A DNA stretch of 64,000 nt from Lactiplantibacillus garii (GCF_003885105.1 NZ_QWZQ01000008.1:1-64000), one strand, 5' to 3'. Positions 49,374 to 58,312 are shown, numbered from the stretch's first letter. The notes: a model not told the origin generated them from the letters alone. Program-made: numbers and translations.

Positions 49374-49428
49374 TAAAAGGCTGCCCTCAAAATCAGGCCG
49401 ATAAGGTCCGCGATTTTTAAGACAGCCT
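49374..49428 (-). terminator. Attenuating hairpin between rpsB and tsf
   Basis: AGGCTGTCTTAAAAATC and GATTTTGAGGGCAGCCT form a long imperfect stem with a 17-nt loop, followed by TTTTATC on the minus strand. Because tsf has no clear promoter of its own, this probably gives partial termination and sets the S2 to EF-Ts ratio. Confidence 0.6.
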
Positions 49429-49444
49429 AATTATTTCGAATTAA

Positions 49445-50245
49445 TTATTTGTCAGACTTTTTGTCATTGTCGCCTTCAACGGCTTCAACGATGTCTTCCA
49501 ATGAGTCAGCAGACTTTGCGTCCTTGTCACCCTTGAATGAGTCTTCGGTAACGTCTTCGTCTTCACCCTGACGACCTTCGATGACAGCGTCAGCCATCTT
49601 AGAAGTAATCAAACGAACGGCACGGATAGCGTCATCGTTTGATGGGATGATAACGTCGATGTCATCTGGATCAGTGTTGGTATCAACCATCGCCACGATC
49701 GGAATGTTCAACTTTTGAGCTTCCTTAACCGCGATTTGTTCCTTGCGAGGGTCAACGATAAAGATAACGTCTGGAATCCGAGGCATGTCTTCGATACCGC
49801 CAAGGAATTTTTCGAGCTTAGCCCGTTGTTTCATCAATAATGAAACTTCCTTCTTAGGTAAACGATCGAAAGTACCGTCTTCTTCCATCTTCTTTAAATC
49901 TTTAAGACGCTTGATCCGAGTTTGGATGGTGTTCCAGTTGGTCAAAGTCCCACCTAACCAACGGTGGTTAACGTAGTATTGACCGGCACGGGTAGCTTCT
50001 TCTTCGATTGAGTCTTGGGCTTGTTTCTTAGTCCCAACGAAAAGAATAACACCATCGTCAGCCGCAGCATCCTTAACGAAGTTGTAAGCTGAATCGATCA
50101 TCTTAACCGTCTTTTGTAAGTCAATGATGTAGATCCCGTTACGTTCCGTAAAGATGTAAGGCTTCATCTTAGGGTTCCAGCGACGAGTTTGGTGACCAAA
50201 GTGGACACCGGCTTCAAGCAATTGTTTCATAGAAATAACAGCCAT
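49445..50245 (-). CDS. rpsB: 30S ribosomal protein S2
   Basis: A structural protein at the 30S head-body junction, 266 residues, with the N-terminal [18 protein letters not shown] signature, the coiled-coil near 110-150 and [17 protein letters not shown] near 195. The last 40 residues form an acidic, Asp/Glu/Lys-rich tail. A TTGGAGG site precedes the ATG, and a structured leader and strong promoter lie upstream. Confidence 0.98.
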   Translation of the reverse strand: MAVISMKQLLEAGVHFGHQTRRWNPKMKPYIFTERNGIYIIDLQKTVKMIDSAYNFVKDAAADDGVILFVGTKKQAQDSIEEEATRAGQYYVNHRWLGGTLTNWNTIQTRIKRLKDLKKMEEDGTFDRLPKKEVSLLMKQRAKLEKFLGGIEDMPRIPDVIFIVDPRKEQIAVKEAQKLNIPIVAMVDTNTDPDDIDVIIPSNDDAIRAVRLITSKMADAVIEGRQGEDEDVTEDSFKGDKDAKSADSLEDIVEAVEGDNDKKSDK

Positions 50246-50280
50246 GATAAATGTTCCTCCAAAAATTTGTTTTGCTCATC

Positions 50281-50338
50281 CCCACCGCTCACTTGGTTAC
50301 GGAACCCTCCCGGGCACAACCGCAACCATCACGCTGGG
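50281..50338 (-). promoter_or_regulatory. Structured 5' leader of rpsB
   Basis: In the RNA, GGTTGCGG pairs with CCGTAACC (50320-50327 with 50295-50302). This stem is enclosed by CCCA-G-CG paired with CG-G-TGGG (50332-50338 with 50281-50287), leaving an asymmetric internal loop of TGAT and AAGTGAG. The form resembles r-protein binding leaders and suggests feedback by S2. No terminator is present, so control would act on translation. Confidence 0.5.
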
Positions 50339-50366
50339 TGTGAAATTGGTTTTAACACCGAAAATT

Positions 50367-50395
50367 AGTATAACGAATATTCGGGGCCCTTGCAA
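50367..50395 (-). promoter_or_regulatory. rpsB promoter
   Basis: TTGCAA (50390-50395), 17 bp, TATACT (50367-50372) on the minus strand. Confidence 0.85.
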
Positions 50396-50469
50396 GCTAT
50401 TTTACCGGGAATTTGTGATTTGGCCGAAGTGTGATAAAATACTATTTCGCATAGGAGGCTCAACTCAAC

Positions 50470-51192
50470 ATGATAAAAGCCATCATTTTTGATCTTGACG
50501 ATACGTTGTACGATCAAAAATCGCCCTTCGTGGCCGCCCTGTCCCAAACTTTTTCCCGGACATTGACGACCGACGAAGCGGCACAAGTTTTTAAACGGTT
50601 TCATGATTTTAACGATCAAACTTTTAACCAGGTCAAAAATCAAGAACTCAGTCTCGAAGCTTGGCAAACTGCCCGTGTTAGACACGCGTTAGCTAAGTTA
50701 ACCACGGACACCATCAGTACCGATTGGGCAATCCAATTTGAAATGGCCTACCAAACCGCGCTAAAACATATTCAACTGTTTAGCGGCCTGCCAGGCACAT
50801 TGACTCGGCTCAGTCGCTGTTTTGAAATCGGCATCATTACTAACGGGCCGGCCCAAATTCAGCGCGACAAACTACGCCAGCTACAAATTCAGCACTACGT
50901 CCACCCCGACCACATCTTCATTTCCGAAGAATTGGGCATCGCCAAACCGGACCCGTCAATTTTCACCACCTGGGCACACCAAGTTGGAATCAAAGCCAAC
51001 GAAGCCGTGTACGTTGGTGATAACGCCTCGCTCGACATGACGAGCGCTAAACACGCCGGTTGGCAAACGTTTTGGTTTAATCACCGTCAAAATGATCAGG
51101 TCAAACCAACGGTGATTCCCGACCAAATCATCCAGAGTCCCGCGGAACTTAACGAATTATTACTTGCTTTAGTTCAAGCGGCGACCCTGTAA
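50470..51192 (+). CDS. HAD-family phosphatase (YfnB/YjjG-like)
   Basis: A soluble haloacid dehalogenase-type phosphatase of 240 residues. Motif I is FDLDDTL with the nucleophile Asp at residue 9, the cap is helical (about 15-90), motif II is IITNGP near 121, Lys of motif III is in IAKPDP near 158, and motif IV is GDNASLD near 181. It resembles pyrimidine or noncanonical nucleotide phosphatases such as YjjG and YfnB; the substrate is unproven. AGGAGG precedes the ATG and a -10 TAAAAT lies upstream. It is divergent from rpsB. Confidence 0.88.
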   Translation: MIKAIIFDLDDTLYDQKSPFVAALSQTFSRTLTTDEAAQVFKRFHDFNDQTFNQVKNQELSLEAWQTARVRHALAKLTTDTISTDWAIQFEMAYQTALKHIQLFSGLPGTLTRLSRCFEIGIITNGPAQIQRDKLRQLQIQHYVHPDHIFISEELGIAKPDPSIFTTWAHQVGIKANEAVYVGDNASLDMTSAKHAGWQTFWFNHRQNDQVKPTVIPDQIIQSPAELNELLLALVQAATL

Positions 51193-51239
51193 TTCACGAA
51201 ATATTTACCCATTTGTATTTATTTTAACATGGACACCGA

Positions 51240-51281
51240 ACGCCCCGACGCCAGTCATTTGGTTATGTCGGGGCGTTTTTG
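51240..51281 (+). terminator. Terminator of the HAD gene
   Basis: ACGCCCCGAC (51240-51249) pairs with GTCGGGGCGT (51267-51276), followed by TTTTT. Confidence 0.9.
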
Positions 51282-51283
51282 GG

Positions 51284-51321
51284 CAAAAAAAGTACCGCTA
51301 CCTAACCGATAGCGGTACTTT
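51284..51321 (-). terminator. Terminator of ldhD
   Basis: AGTACCGCTA (51291-51300) and TAGCGGTACT (51310-51319) form a 10-bp stem, followed by seven Ts on the minus strand. Confidence 0.9.
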
Positions 51322-51341
51322 CAACTTAATTTTATCAGAAA

Positions 51342-52340
51342 TTAGTCAAACTTAACTTGGGTGTCAGCTTTACCAGTTTCGATGAATTGTTTGTTGTTGT
51401 CCATTGAGATGTGCACCATGTTGTGAACGGCTGGTTCCGTGTAGAACGCAGTATGTGGTGTAATCAAAACGTTGTCACGTTCGAACAAGTTCATGAAGAC
51501 CTTGTCATCAATGGTTTGACCTTCAAGGTCCTTGTTGAAGATCTTAGTTTCGTATTCATAAGTGTCAAGGGCGGCACCGGCAACCTTGCCAGAGTCTAAG
51601 GCCTTGATCAAGTCTTCTGAATCGATGAGCGTCCCACGGGCAAAGTTCAAGATGTAAGCACCATCTTTCATCTTGCTGAAGGCGTCCGCATTTAACATGT
51701 GGTAGTTATCCTTCAAAGCAGGAACGTGTAAAGTAATGACGTCAGCTTGGGCGTATAATTCGTCCAAGGTATCAACGTACATACCTTCTTTGTCAAGTTC
51801 AGCGTTACGGTAAACATCGTAACCGATGACCTTAGCACCGAAGCCCTTGAAGATGTCAATAGCGGCGCGACCGATCCGGCCAGTACCAATAACACCAACA
51901 GTCATCGTGTTTAATTCTTTGGAAATGTTTGGTGCCCAACGGAAGTCTTGCTTAGCTAACTTCTTGTTGAATTTTGGCGTTTGACGTAATAATTGCATCA
52001 ATTGGGTTACTGACAATTCAGCAATCGCATTTGGTGAATATGCAGGTACGTTAGAAATCTTCAACCCACGTTCCTTAACAGTTGGGACGTCGACGTTGTC
52101 GACACCAACGTTACGAAGTGAGATGTTCTTAACACCTTCGTCAGCTAATTTGTTTAAAACTGCGGCGGTGTAATCCTTTTGTTGGTATACATCGGCACCG
52201 TCAAAGCCCTTAGCTAATTCGGCAGTTTCTTCAGTAAGTAAGTCTGGAACTAATTTTACTTCAACGTCTGGGTTTTCTTTCATCCAAGTGTCGAAGAAAG
52301 GACGTTCGTCATCACGTACAGCATATGCAATAATTTTCAT
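51342..52340 (-). CDS. ldhD: D-lactate dehydrogenase
   Basis: Reduces pyruvate to D-lactate with NADH, regenerating NAD+ in fermentation. It belongs to the D-2-hydroxyacid dehydrogenase family, 332 residues. The Rossmann motif GVIGTGRIGRAA is near 152, the catalytic Arg is in NFARGTLID near 235, the Glu is near 264 and the His is in ITPHTAFYT near 296. The ATG at 52340 follows AGGAGG; the frame upstream is rejected. An extended -10 (TGTTATAAT, 52376-52384) makes it a monocistronic unit with its own terminator. Confidence 0.94.
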   Translation of the reverse strand: MKIIAYAVRDDERPFFDTWMKENPDVEVKLVPDLLTEETAELAKGFDGADVYQQKDYTAAVLNKLADEGVKNISLRNVGVDNVDVPTVKERGLKISNVPAYSPNAIAELSVTQLMQLLRQTPKFNKKLAKQDFRWAPNISKELNTMTVGVIGTGRIGRAAIDIFKGFGAKVIGYDVYRNAELDKEGMYVDTLDELYAQADVITLHVPALKDNYHMLNADAFSKMKDGAYILNFARGTLIDSEDLIKALDSGKVAGAALDTYEYETKIFNKDLEGQTIDDKVFMNLFERDNVLITPHTAFYTEPAVHNMVHISMDNNKQFIETGKADTQVKFD

Positions 52341-52424
52341 TACAAGAATTCCTCCTATATATTGATACATTAGATATTATAACAGTAAATATCAGAAAAA
52401 GTATGCAAAATCGTGAAAACTTTG

Positions 52425-52712
52425 CTAAATTTTCACATTGTGAACTGCCAAGTATTTTAGCTTGGCAGCTCTAGTCTGATGTTTAAAGGCATATTCAGCT
52501 TTCAAGGCTGAAGACTTGTCACTGAAAACTTCATGATAAATTAATTGTAAAGGTCGGCGGGTCTTGGGACGGGTATACTTCGCCCCCTTCCCCGCGTTAT
52601 GGGTTGCGAGACGGCGCTGAAGATTGTCCGTAAAGCCACCGTACAAAGTGTTGTCGGCACACAGTAGCACGTAAAAATAGTACGGTTTAGACGTCGTTGT
52701 TTTAGTTGCCAT
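52425..52712 (-). CDS. GIY-YIG nuclease domain protein (YazA type)
   Basis: A 95-residue single-domain GIY-YIG nuclease of the UPF0213/YazA group. The motif is degenerate: YFYVLLC near 12-18 and TLYGGFTDN near 22-30, with Arg near 33 and the C-terminal Glu near 69. Its role is unknown; such proteins may be DNA repair nucleases. It overlaps the preceding methyltransferase gene by 11 bases and is coupled to it. Confidence 0.88.
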   Translation of the reverse strand: MATKTTTSKPYYFYVLLCADNTLYGGFTDNLQRRLATHNAGKGAKYTRPKTRRPLQLIYHEVFSDKSSALKAEYAFKHQTRAAKLKYLAVHNVKI

Positions 52713-53454
52713 AGAGGAGCTGGTGCACCTCTTTTCCGTACGTTCCGTCCGCCTGATAAACCGTTAAGGGCGGCATGATCCGCACACCGTTGGGTTTACC
52801 ATCTTTGATCATTTCGAGTAAGACCATGTTTGCTTCGCGGTCGGCCTTAGGGTGTACGAACCGAATACGCTTGGGCGCTAAGCGGTGCGTTTTCATCGTC
52901 TGGAACAAGTCGTCAAGCCGTTCTGGCCGGTGAACAAAGTAGGCCTTCCCATTCATCTTCAGCAGGTCACTGGTGACCGCCATAATTTGGTCAAGACTCG
53001 CCGTTCCTTCGTGGCGGGCAATCGCTAAATGGGGATTGGGATTTTTGACACTTTGCGGTTGATTTTTAAAGTACGGCGGATTACACAGAACCGTATCCAC
53101 CGAATCTTTGGCAAGTTTGTCCGTTAAGTTTAATAAGTCAGTGTTTAATACCGTCATTTGCTGTTCCAAGTGGTTTAACTGGACGCTCCGTTTAGCCATG
53201 TCCGCCAGCCGGGGCTGCAGTTCAACCGCGGTAATGTGTCCCCGAGTTTGCTCACTAACAAACAGGCCGACCGCACCGTTACCGGCACATAAGTCCACGA
53301 TTTGGCTGCTAGCGGCCCTGGCAACCTGGGAAAAAGCCCCTAACAAAACGGCGTCCAGTGAAAAAGCAAACACGTGTGGACTTTGAATGATTTGAATGTT
53401 TTTACTATATAGTTGATCAATACGCTCATCGGCGTTTAACGTAATTTCGGCCAT
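52702..53454 (-). CDS. tRNA1(Val) adenine-37 N6-methyltransferase family protein
   Basis: A class I SAM-dependent methyltransferase of 250 residues. The SAM-binding [11 protein letters not shown] is near 48-58 and the NPPYF motif, characteristic of N6-adenine methyltransferases, is near 124-128. It matches the TrmN6/YabB group that modifies tRNA; the exact site in Firmicutes is inferred. It lies directly before the GIY-YIG gene, a pairing common in Firmicutes. Confidence 0.9.
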   Translation of the reverse strand: MAEITLNADERIDQLYSKNIQIIQSPHVFAFSLDAVLLGAFSQVARAASSQIVDLCAGNGAVGLFVSEQTRGHITAVELQPRLADMAKRSVQLNHLEQQMTVLNTDLLNLTDKLAKDSVDTVLCNPPYFKNQPQSVKNPNPHLAIARHEGTASLDQIMAVTSDLLKMNGKAYFVHRPERLDDLFQTMKTHRLAPKRIRFVHPKADREANMVLLEMIKDGKPNGVRIMPPLTVYQADGTYGKEVHQLLYGN

Positions 53455-53564
53455 TTGCCGCCACCTCTCTATAACGTCCCTGCAAGCATACCATACAATC
53501 TACTTGCAGAATTCATAAAATTTCGTCATACTGTGAGCAGTTATTTAACGAAAGGAAGATCGTG

Positions 53565-54200
53565 ATGTTTTATTCATTTATGCGCGGCCTCGTTCGGCTG
53601 ATCATCACCATCATTAATGGACGTCCCCGCTATCAGGGTCGCGAAAATCTCCCCGAAGGCACGTACATCCTCGTGGGACCGCACCGTACTTGGTTTGATC
53701 CGCTCTACTACGCCTTAGCCGGAAGTCCCATGAAATTTAGTTTTATGGCGAAGGAGGAGCTGTTTAAGAACCCCGTGTTACGTTTCATCTTAAAACACGC
53801 CAACGCGTTTCCGGTCGACCGGAAACATCCCGGCCCCTCCGCAATCAAGACCCCGGTTAAATTTCTGCGTAAGGGCGAGTTGTCCTTGATCATGTTTCCG
53901 TCCGGTACCCGGCATTCCCAACAACTTAAGGGTGGCGCCACCGTCATTGCTAAAATGGCCGGTGTTCCGCTAGTACCCACGGTCTACCAGGGTCCCTTAA
54001 CCTTTAAGCGACTTTTTAGCCGGCAAAAAATCACCGTCCGTTTTGGCAAGCCAATCTACATTGACCGTAAGCTCAAACTAGACGAGGCGGGCCAAAAAGT
54101 GATTGAAACTCAGATGCTGGCCGCATTTGACGAACTTGATCGACAGATTGATCCCAGTTTTAAATACGTGGATCCAGCTAGTCAAAAGCAATCACACTAA
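53565..54200 (+). CDS. plsC: 1-acyl-sn-glycerol-3-phosphate acyltransferase
   Basis: Adds the second acyl chain to lysophosphatidic acid to make phosphatidic acid, at the membrane. The 211 residues have the HX4D catalytic motif (HRTWFD) near 35-40, the glycerophosphate-binding FPSGTR near 110 and a hydrophobic N-terminus. GAAAGGAAG precedes a GTG-ATG pair and the ATG at 53565 is chosen. The product feeds CdsA. Confidence 0.92.
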   Translation: MFYSFMRGLVRLIITIINGRPRYQGRENLPEGTYILVGPHRTWFDPLYYALAGSPMKFSFMAKEELFKNPVLRFILKHANAFPVDRKHPGPSAIKTPVKFLRKGELSLIMFPSGTRHSQQLKGGATVIAKMAGVPLVPTVYQGPLTFKRLFSRQKITVRFGKPIYIDRKLKLDEAGQKVIETQMLAAFDELDRQIDPSFKYVDPASQKQSH

Positions 54201-54273
54201 GTGCCGTGCTTTATAAACTTTAGAAAAAGTACGTCATTATTATAGTAGAAATCAAGCTTAAATTTGCTTTAAA

Positions 54274-54313
54274 TAAAAAAAGTGCCGGAAAATAATTTCC
54301 GGCACTTTTTTTA
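54274..54313. terminator. Bidirectional terminator plsC / yneF
   Basis: AAAAAAAGTGCCGGAAA and TTTCCGGCACTTTTTTT form a perfect stem with an ATAA loop. Confidence 0.93.
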
Positions 54314-54327
54314 TTTAAAACGTTACC

Positions 54328-54564
54328 CTACTTGCTGTCGTTACGTGAAGCAGCTTTCATGGAATTTAACATTTGGTGCAATTTCTTTTCGGATGGGCGT
54401 TGACCCATTTGCATCATCATGCTGCGCAACATCTCTTCGCTGATTGGTGGGTTTTGCTTTAAGTAGTTTTGCATGTAGTGCCGCGCACCAAAGAAACCAC
54501 CGGTTAAGCCAACTAAGACACCCACGATCACGATTAAGATCCAAATACCAGTAGACACAGTCAT
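54328..54564 (-). CDS. yneF: YneF family membrane protein (UPF0154)
   Basis: A 78-residue protein with an N-terminal membrane helix (about 6-28, ending in GGFFGARHYM) and a cytoplasmic amphipathic tail containing NPPISEEMLRSMMMQMG, the signature of the family. The function is unknown. A GGGAGGGGAATGAC-like ribosome binding region precedes the ATG. Confidence 0.93.
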   Translation of the reverse strand: MTVSTGIWILIVIVGVLVGLTGGFFGARHYMQNYLKQNPPISEEMLRSMMMQMGQRPSEKKLHQMLNSMKAASRNDSK

Positions 54565-54661
54565 TCCCCTCCCTTATTACAGTCTTCAATAAACTAGTCT
54601 ACACAAATTAATAATAAAAGAAAAGGAAAATTTGTCGATTGACAAATTTTCCTGAAACCGG

Positions 54662-54901
54662 TTAATCGTTCCGTAATCCCCGTTCGCGTTGAACGCGGCG
54701 AACTTTTTCCGGCGTTACTTCGTTACCTTGCTTATCAAAGACTTGCAACGATTCCACTTGTTGACGGAATCCAGCCCGAAACTCTTTTAAGTACTTTTGC
54801 CGTAAGTCCTTACGTTCAATTTCTTCTAATTCAGTTAGCCCTTCGGCTTTCGCCTTATGAGCTAGTTCATTGATTCGATCAAGTAATTCTTTTGAAATCA
54901 A
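54662..54901 (-). CDS. DUF896 family protein (YnzC-like)
   Basis: A 79-residue soluble helical protein of the UPF0291/DUF896 family. It has the paired-helix pattern RINELAHKAKAEGLT followed by LRQKYLKEFRAGFRQQ; related B. subtilis YnzC and YneA-operon genes sit near lexA. The start is a TTG at 54901, eight bases after GGGAG. It is divergent from lexA, and the LexA box in between may also control it. Confidence 0.9.
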   Translation of the reverse strand: MISKELLDRINELAHKAKAEGLTELEEIERKDLRQKYLKEFRAGFRQQVESLQVFDKQGNEVTPEKVRRVQRERGLRND

Positions 54902-54975
54902 TTCAACAGCTCCCTTCAAAACAAGAATAGAATACACGAAAAATGACCCTAAATCAAACAAAAGATTTTGTCAAC

Positions 54976-55015
54976 CGAACATTTGTTTGAAAGCCGTGAA
55001 AAGCTATGCTACAAT
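54976..55015 (+). promoter_or_regulatory. lexA promoter with LexA (SOS) box
   Basis: CGAACATTTGTTTG (54976-54989) fits the Gram-positive LexA box pattern CGAAC-N4-GTTYG. It overlaps the -35 TTGAAA (54987-54992); a 17-bp spacer leads to TACAAT (55010-55015) with TGC extension. This indicates autorepression. Confidence 0.85.
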
Positions 55016-55056
55016 TGGGTTAAATAATTAATGAAAATAATAAATGAGGTGCCAAG

Positions 55057-55686
55057 ATGAGTAAAACATCGGAAAGCAAACAAATGGCCGTTCTGCGTTT
55101 TATTTATGAACGTGTCAATGAAAAAGGATACCCGCCAACCGTTCGCGAAATTGGCGAAGCCGTTGACTTATCTTCGACTTCCACCGTCCATGGACACATT
55201 GCACGGTTAGAAAAAAAGGGCTTTATCCAAAAGGATCCCACAAAACCACGGGCCATTGAAGTGACCGCTGCCGGTTTCGAAGCCTTAGGCGTTGAAACCA
55301 CGCCCCACCAAATTCCAGTATTAGGGACCGTCGCTGCGGGGCAGCCAATTCTTGCCGTGCAAGAAGCCACCGACTATTTCCCGATTCCAAAGGATTTAGA
55401 ATCCTTTGGGGGTGACTTGTTCATGCTCACCATTCGGGGTGAAAGTATGATTAACATCGGTATTTTAAATGGTGACCAGGTCATCGTGCGCCGCCAAAGT
55501 TCGGCGGACAACGGTGATATCATTATTGCCATGACCGACGAAAACGAAGCCACGTGTAAGCGATTCTTTAAAGAAGCCGACCATTACCGGTTGCAACCAG
55601 AAAACGATACGATGGCACCAATCATTTTAAATAACGTTGCCGTTCTAGGTAAGGTCGTTGGCCTTTACCGTGATATGCTCTACTAA
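55057..55686 (+). CDS. lexA: SOS repressor LexA
   Basis: Represses DNA-damage genes and cleaves itself when RecA is activated. The 209 residues have an N-terminal winged helix (about 1-70), the Ala94-Gly95 cleavage site in TVAAGQP, the catalytic Ser130 in RGESMI and Lys168 in TCKRFF. GAGGTG precedes the ATG. Confidence 0.98.
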   Translation: MSKTSESKQMAVLRFIYERVNEKGYPPTVREIGEAVDLSSTSTVHGHIARLEKKGFIQKDPTKPRAIEVTAAGFEALGVETTPHQIPVLGTVAAGQPILAVQEATDYFPIPKDLESFGGDLFMLTIRGESMINIGILNGDQVIVRRQSSADNGDIIIAMTDENEATCKRFFKEADHYRLQPENDTMAPIILNNVAVLGKVVGLYRDMLY

Positions 55687-55699
55687 ACTTGATTATTTA

Positions 55700-55735
55700 A
55701 CGCCCAATCTACCTTGGATTGGGCGTCTTTTTTTG
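55700..55735 (+). terminator. Terminator of lexA
   Basis: ACGCCCAATC (55700-55709) pairs with GATTGGGCGT (55717-55726), followed by CTTTTTTT. Confidence 0.93.
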
Positions 55736-55837
55736 ATAGTGACCCGTAAAGTTCACAGCCACCCCACCCGTCTTTAACTTTTTACGATTTTACCAGATAT
55801 TTTCTAAATCGTTACCGGAGAGCGAATGGTTCAATGG

Positions 55838-55843
55838 TATAAT
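55838..55843 (+). promoter_or_regulatory. -10 element of the 55878 gene
   Basis: TATAAT with a TGG extension (55835-55843); no clear -35. It lies over an in-frame ATG at 55842, which therefore cannot be the start. Confidence 0.6.
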
Positions 55844-55877
55844 GATTATACTATTTCAAACATCAGGAGTTGGTCTC

Positions 55878-56510
55878 ATGTTATTTTTAGCCATTATTGG
55901 CCTCATTGTTTTTTTACTCGCGCTCTTTTCCGTCATCTCTGCTCGGCAAAACGGCGGGGGGTGGAAATTTCTAACGGGAGTCGCGGTCGTCAGTGTGCTA
56001 GTCACCGGCTACGCCATCATCAAGTTACCCTACTGGCCGTATAACCAGTCAGCAACTTCCACTGCTAAAAAAACGACTTCCAGCACTGCTAGTTCGAGTG
56101 TCAAGTCAAGCAGCAGTGCCAAGCTAGGCTCTTCACAGGCCATCTTTAACGAAGACAGTCAAAAACGGACGGCTGCGACCACGAAGCTCAAAGAAGAAAA
56201 TATTCTTAAACAGTTGCAGACCAACTATAAGGACATTGGGACCGTTGCCTTTGATAAAAAGACTAAGACCTTTACGATCACGCCTACTGGTAAAAAATAC
56301 GTCAAATCGTTAAAGATCATCAAAGCACACCCGGACGATAATCAAAAAGCCATTACCACCATTACGTCCAATTTTAAATCCCTGTCCAAATCCTTAAAGA
56401 AAAACCTAGCTGCCGGTTACACGATCCGGTTGTTAGAACCCGGAAAAACTGACCGCACTTTAATCAGTCTGAAGGACGGCAACGTGATTACCAACAACTT
56501 AAACAAATAA
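55878..56510 (+). CDS. Membrane-anchored protein of unknown function (210 aa)
   Basis: Two N-terminal hydrophobic helices (about 1-22 and 32-55) are followed by a Ser/Thr/Lys-rich linker (about 60-95) and an extracellular-looking alpha/beta domain (about 105-210) with the ITPTGKKYVKSLK strand-helix. I do not recognise the family; similar two-helix plus small-domain proteins in lactobacilli are unannotated. The ATG at 55878 follows AGGAG and lies 35 bp after the -10, whereas the earlier ATG is inside the promoter. It is monocistronic. Confidence 0.7.
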   Translation: MLFLAIIGLIVFLLALFSVISARQNGGGWKFLTGVAVVSVLVTGYAIIKLPYWPYNQSATSTAKKTTSSTASSSVKSSSSAKLGSSQAIFNEDSQKRTAATTKLKEENILKQLQTNYKDIGTVAFDKKTKTFTITPTGKKYVKSLKIIKAHPDDNQKAITTITSNFKSLSKSLKKNLAAGYTIRLLEPGKTDRTLISLKDGNVITNNLNK

Positions 56511-56511
56511 T

Positions 56512-56556
56512 AAAAAGCTTGATTATACCAACTTATTGGTATGACCAAGCTTTTTT
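56512..56556. terminator. Bidirectional terminator between the 55878 gene and mvaS
   Basis: AAGCTTGATTATACCAA pairs with TTGGTATGACCAAGCTT (one mismatch), flanked by A and T runs. Confidence 0.88.
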
Positions 56557-56557
56557 G

Positions 56558-57733
56558 TTATGCCCATTTATCTAGGTATTGTCGTTGTTCATCGTGTTGA
56601 CCCGTTAATACGAAACGGTGCGGGTCGCTGGCGTAGTCCAATTCCTGATCATCCGCCTTCCAAGCTAATTGTGACTTGAACAACTGCTCGTACTCGGTAA
56701 CACTGACCCGTTGACGTCGCGCTAAGCATTGCGGTAACCCGGTATCTAACCCGTTGGCATAGTCAGCCTGAAGGACTCCGGTATAAAATTCCCCTTCGGC
56801 GCCAGATCCGTAGCTAAACAGACCTAGCCGATCGCCGGCTTCAAGCTTCGGATCCGTCAACAACTGTGACAATAAGCTTAAATAGAGTGAGCCCGTGTAC
56901 AAGTTACCCACGTACCGGTTTAGTTTCCGCGCACATTCAAAATGGGCGACCCAGGACTCCTGCTGCGTTTCACTGACTAATGGCAAGGCGCTCCGCAACG
57001 CCTTAAGTCCCATTTTTGTATAGGGCAAGTGAAACACTAAGGCGGTCAAATCGCTGGCACTAGTCCCCGTTGACTCAAGGTAACCCTTAAAGACGTCTTG
57101 AAAGTAATCAATATAAATATTTGAAGAGAATTTACCGTCAACCAACGCTTCTGTATGGTACAGTGGCCGCCAAAAGTCCATGACGTCCTCACTCAGTAAC
57201 GTTGATTCCGTTCCCAACGCTAAAATTTGCGGATCAGCACTGATTAGCATCGCAACGGCGCCGCCACCCTGGGTTGGTTCGCCGGGGGTGTTCAGTCCGT
57301 ACCGGGCAATGTCCGCGCCGATAACGAGGGCTTTTTTATCCGGGTGTACCCGGACGTGTTCCTGTGCGAGCTGAACTCCCGCCGTTCCAGCGTAACAAGC
57401 TTCCTTCATTTCAATTGTTCGGGTTCGACGGTTTAGTCCGAGCAGGTGCGCAACGTAAATTGCACTGGCCTTTGAATTATCAATACCCGATTCAGTTGCC
57501 ACAACCAATAGGTCAATGGCCTGAATATCTTCCGCCGTCAGCATCGGGTACGCCGCGTTGGCAGCAAGTGTCACGATGTCTTGACTCGGCGGGATGGCCG
57601 CCATTTGGGCCTGCCCAATCCCAATCAAATACTTATCCGGTTCCGCGCCCCTTGCGCGTGCAAGTTCCGTCATGTCCACGTATAAATGTGAAGATGCAAA
57701 GTGCATCTTATCAATTCCGACCTTCACGTTCAT
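56558..57733 (-). CDS. mvaS: Hydroxymethylglutaryl-CoA synthase
   Basis: Condenses acetyl-CoA and acetoacetyl-CoA to HMG-CoA for the mevalonate pathway, which supplies isopentenyl diphosphate to UppS. The 391 residues follow the bacterial MvaS form: Glu80 in ATESGID, the nucleophile Cys113 in EACYAG, the His in FHLPYTKMG near 235, and GSGAEGEF near 309. The start at 57733 follows GGAGGAATG. It lies 30 bp after a small unknown gene, with which it is probably cotranscribed. Confidence 0.96.
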   Translation of the reverse strand: MNVKVGIDKMHFASSHLYVDMTELARARGAEPDKYLIGIGQAQMAAIPPSQDIVTLAANAAYPMLTAEDIQAIDLLVVATESGIDNSKASAIYVAHLLGLNRRTRTIEMKEACYAGTAGVQLAQEHVRVHPDKKALVIGADIARYGLNTPGEPTQGGGAVAMLISADPQILALGTESTLLSEDVMDFWRPLYHTEALVDGKFSSNIYIDYFQDVFKGYLESTGTSASDLTALVFHLPYTKMGLKALRSALPLVSETQQESWVAHFECARKLNRYVGNLYTGSLYLSLLSQLLTDPKLEAGDRLGLFSYGSGAEGEFYTGVLQADYANGLDTGLPQCLARRQRVSVTEYEQLFKSQLAWKADDQELDYASDPHRFVLTGQHDEQRQYLDKWA

Positions 57734-57762
57734 TCCTCCATTTGTTAATACCAATTTCTTAT

Positions 57763-58155
57763 TTAGTCAAGCTTCCCCAGTGATCCCAAGTAGTGAAAAT
57801 CAGGATCATTGCCGTGCTTGAAACAGCTAAACGCCCGGGTACTTTCATTATGAAAAGTGACCACAATTGCCGGGGTGGCCCACGTAGACGCGGCCCAGAA
57901 AACGGCGCCGTCCATCCCGCGATTATCATTCGGATAACGGTGGTATCCGCGCTGTTCGTCCCAAATAATTCCGTGCGTGTTGACCCAGTCTTCCGCTAGT
58001 CCGGCTTCCAGTTGAACCATTACGTCGGCGTTATCGCGAATCAGCGCCGCCATTTTTGACCAGTCCAATTGACGATCATGTTGTTTAGGCAATTGGTACC
58101 GCGTTCCTAACGGTGTGTGGTGCAAACTTATTGGGTCAAAATCAATAAAATCCAA
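57763..58155 (-). CDS. Unknown soluble protein upstream of mvaS (130 aa)
   Basis: A 130-residue acidic, Trp- and His-rich protein without export signal. It reads as alpha/beta, with a central DNADVMVQLEAGLAEDW helix and aromatic-rich strands (GYHRYPNDNRGMDGAVFWAA region, residues about 70-90). I cannot assign a family. It has an AAGGGGATGATC ribosome binding region and is followed after 30 bp by mvaS, so it shares that transcript. A link to isoprenoid metabolism would be speculation. Confidence 0.65.
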   Translation of the reverse strand: MDFIDFDPISLHHTPLGTRYQLPKQHDRQLDWSKMAALIRDNADVMVQLEAGLAEDWVNTHGIIWDEQRGYHRYPNDNRGMDGAVFWAASTWATPAIVVTFHNESTRAFSCFKHGNDPDFHYLGSLGKLD

Positions 58156-58312
58156 TTGATCATCCCCTTTTCTTTAAGTTACCCTTTTTAAGTATAGCAT
58201 GCCTGAATTAAAATTTCGGTAAGTAATCCCTTGACCTGAAACGGGTTCCATAAGGTACATTAATGATGCGCCAAGAAAACGCTAACATTCATTTCGTTCA
58301 GGAGGTCATCTT

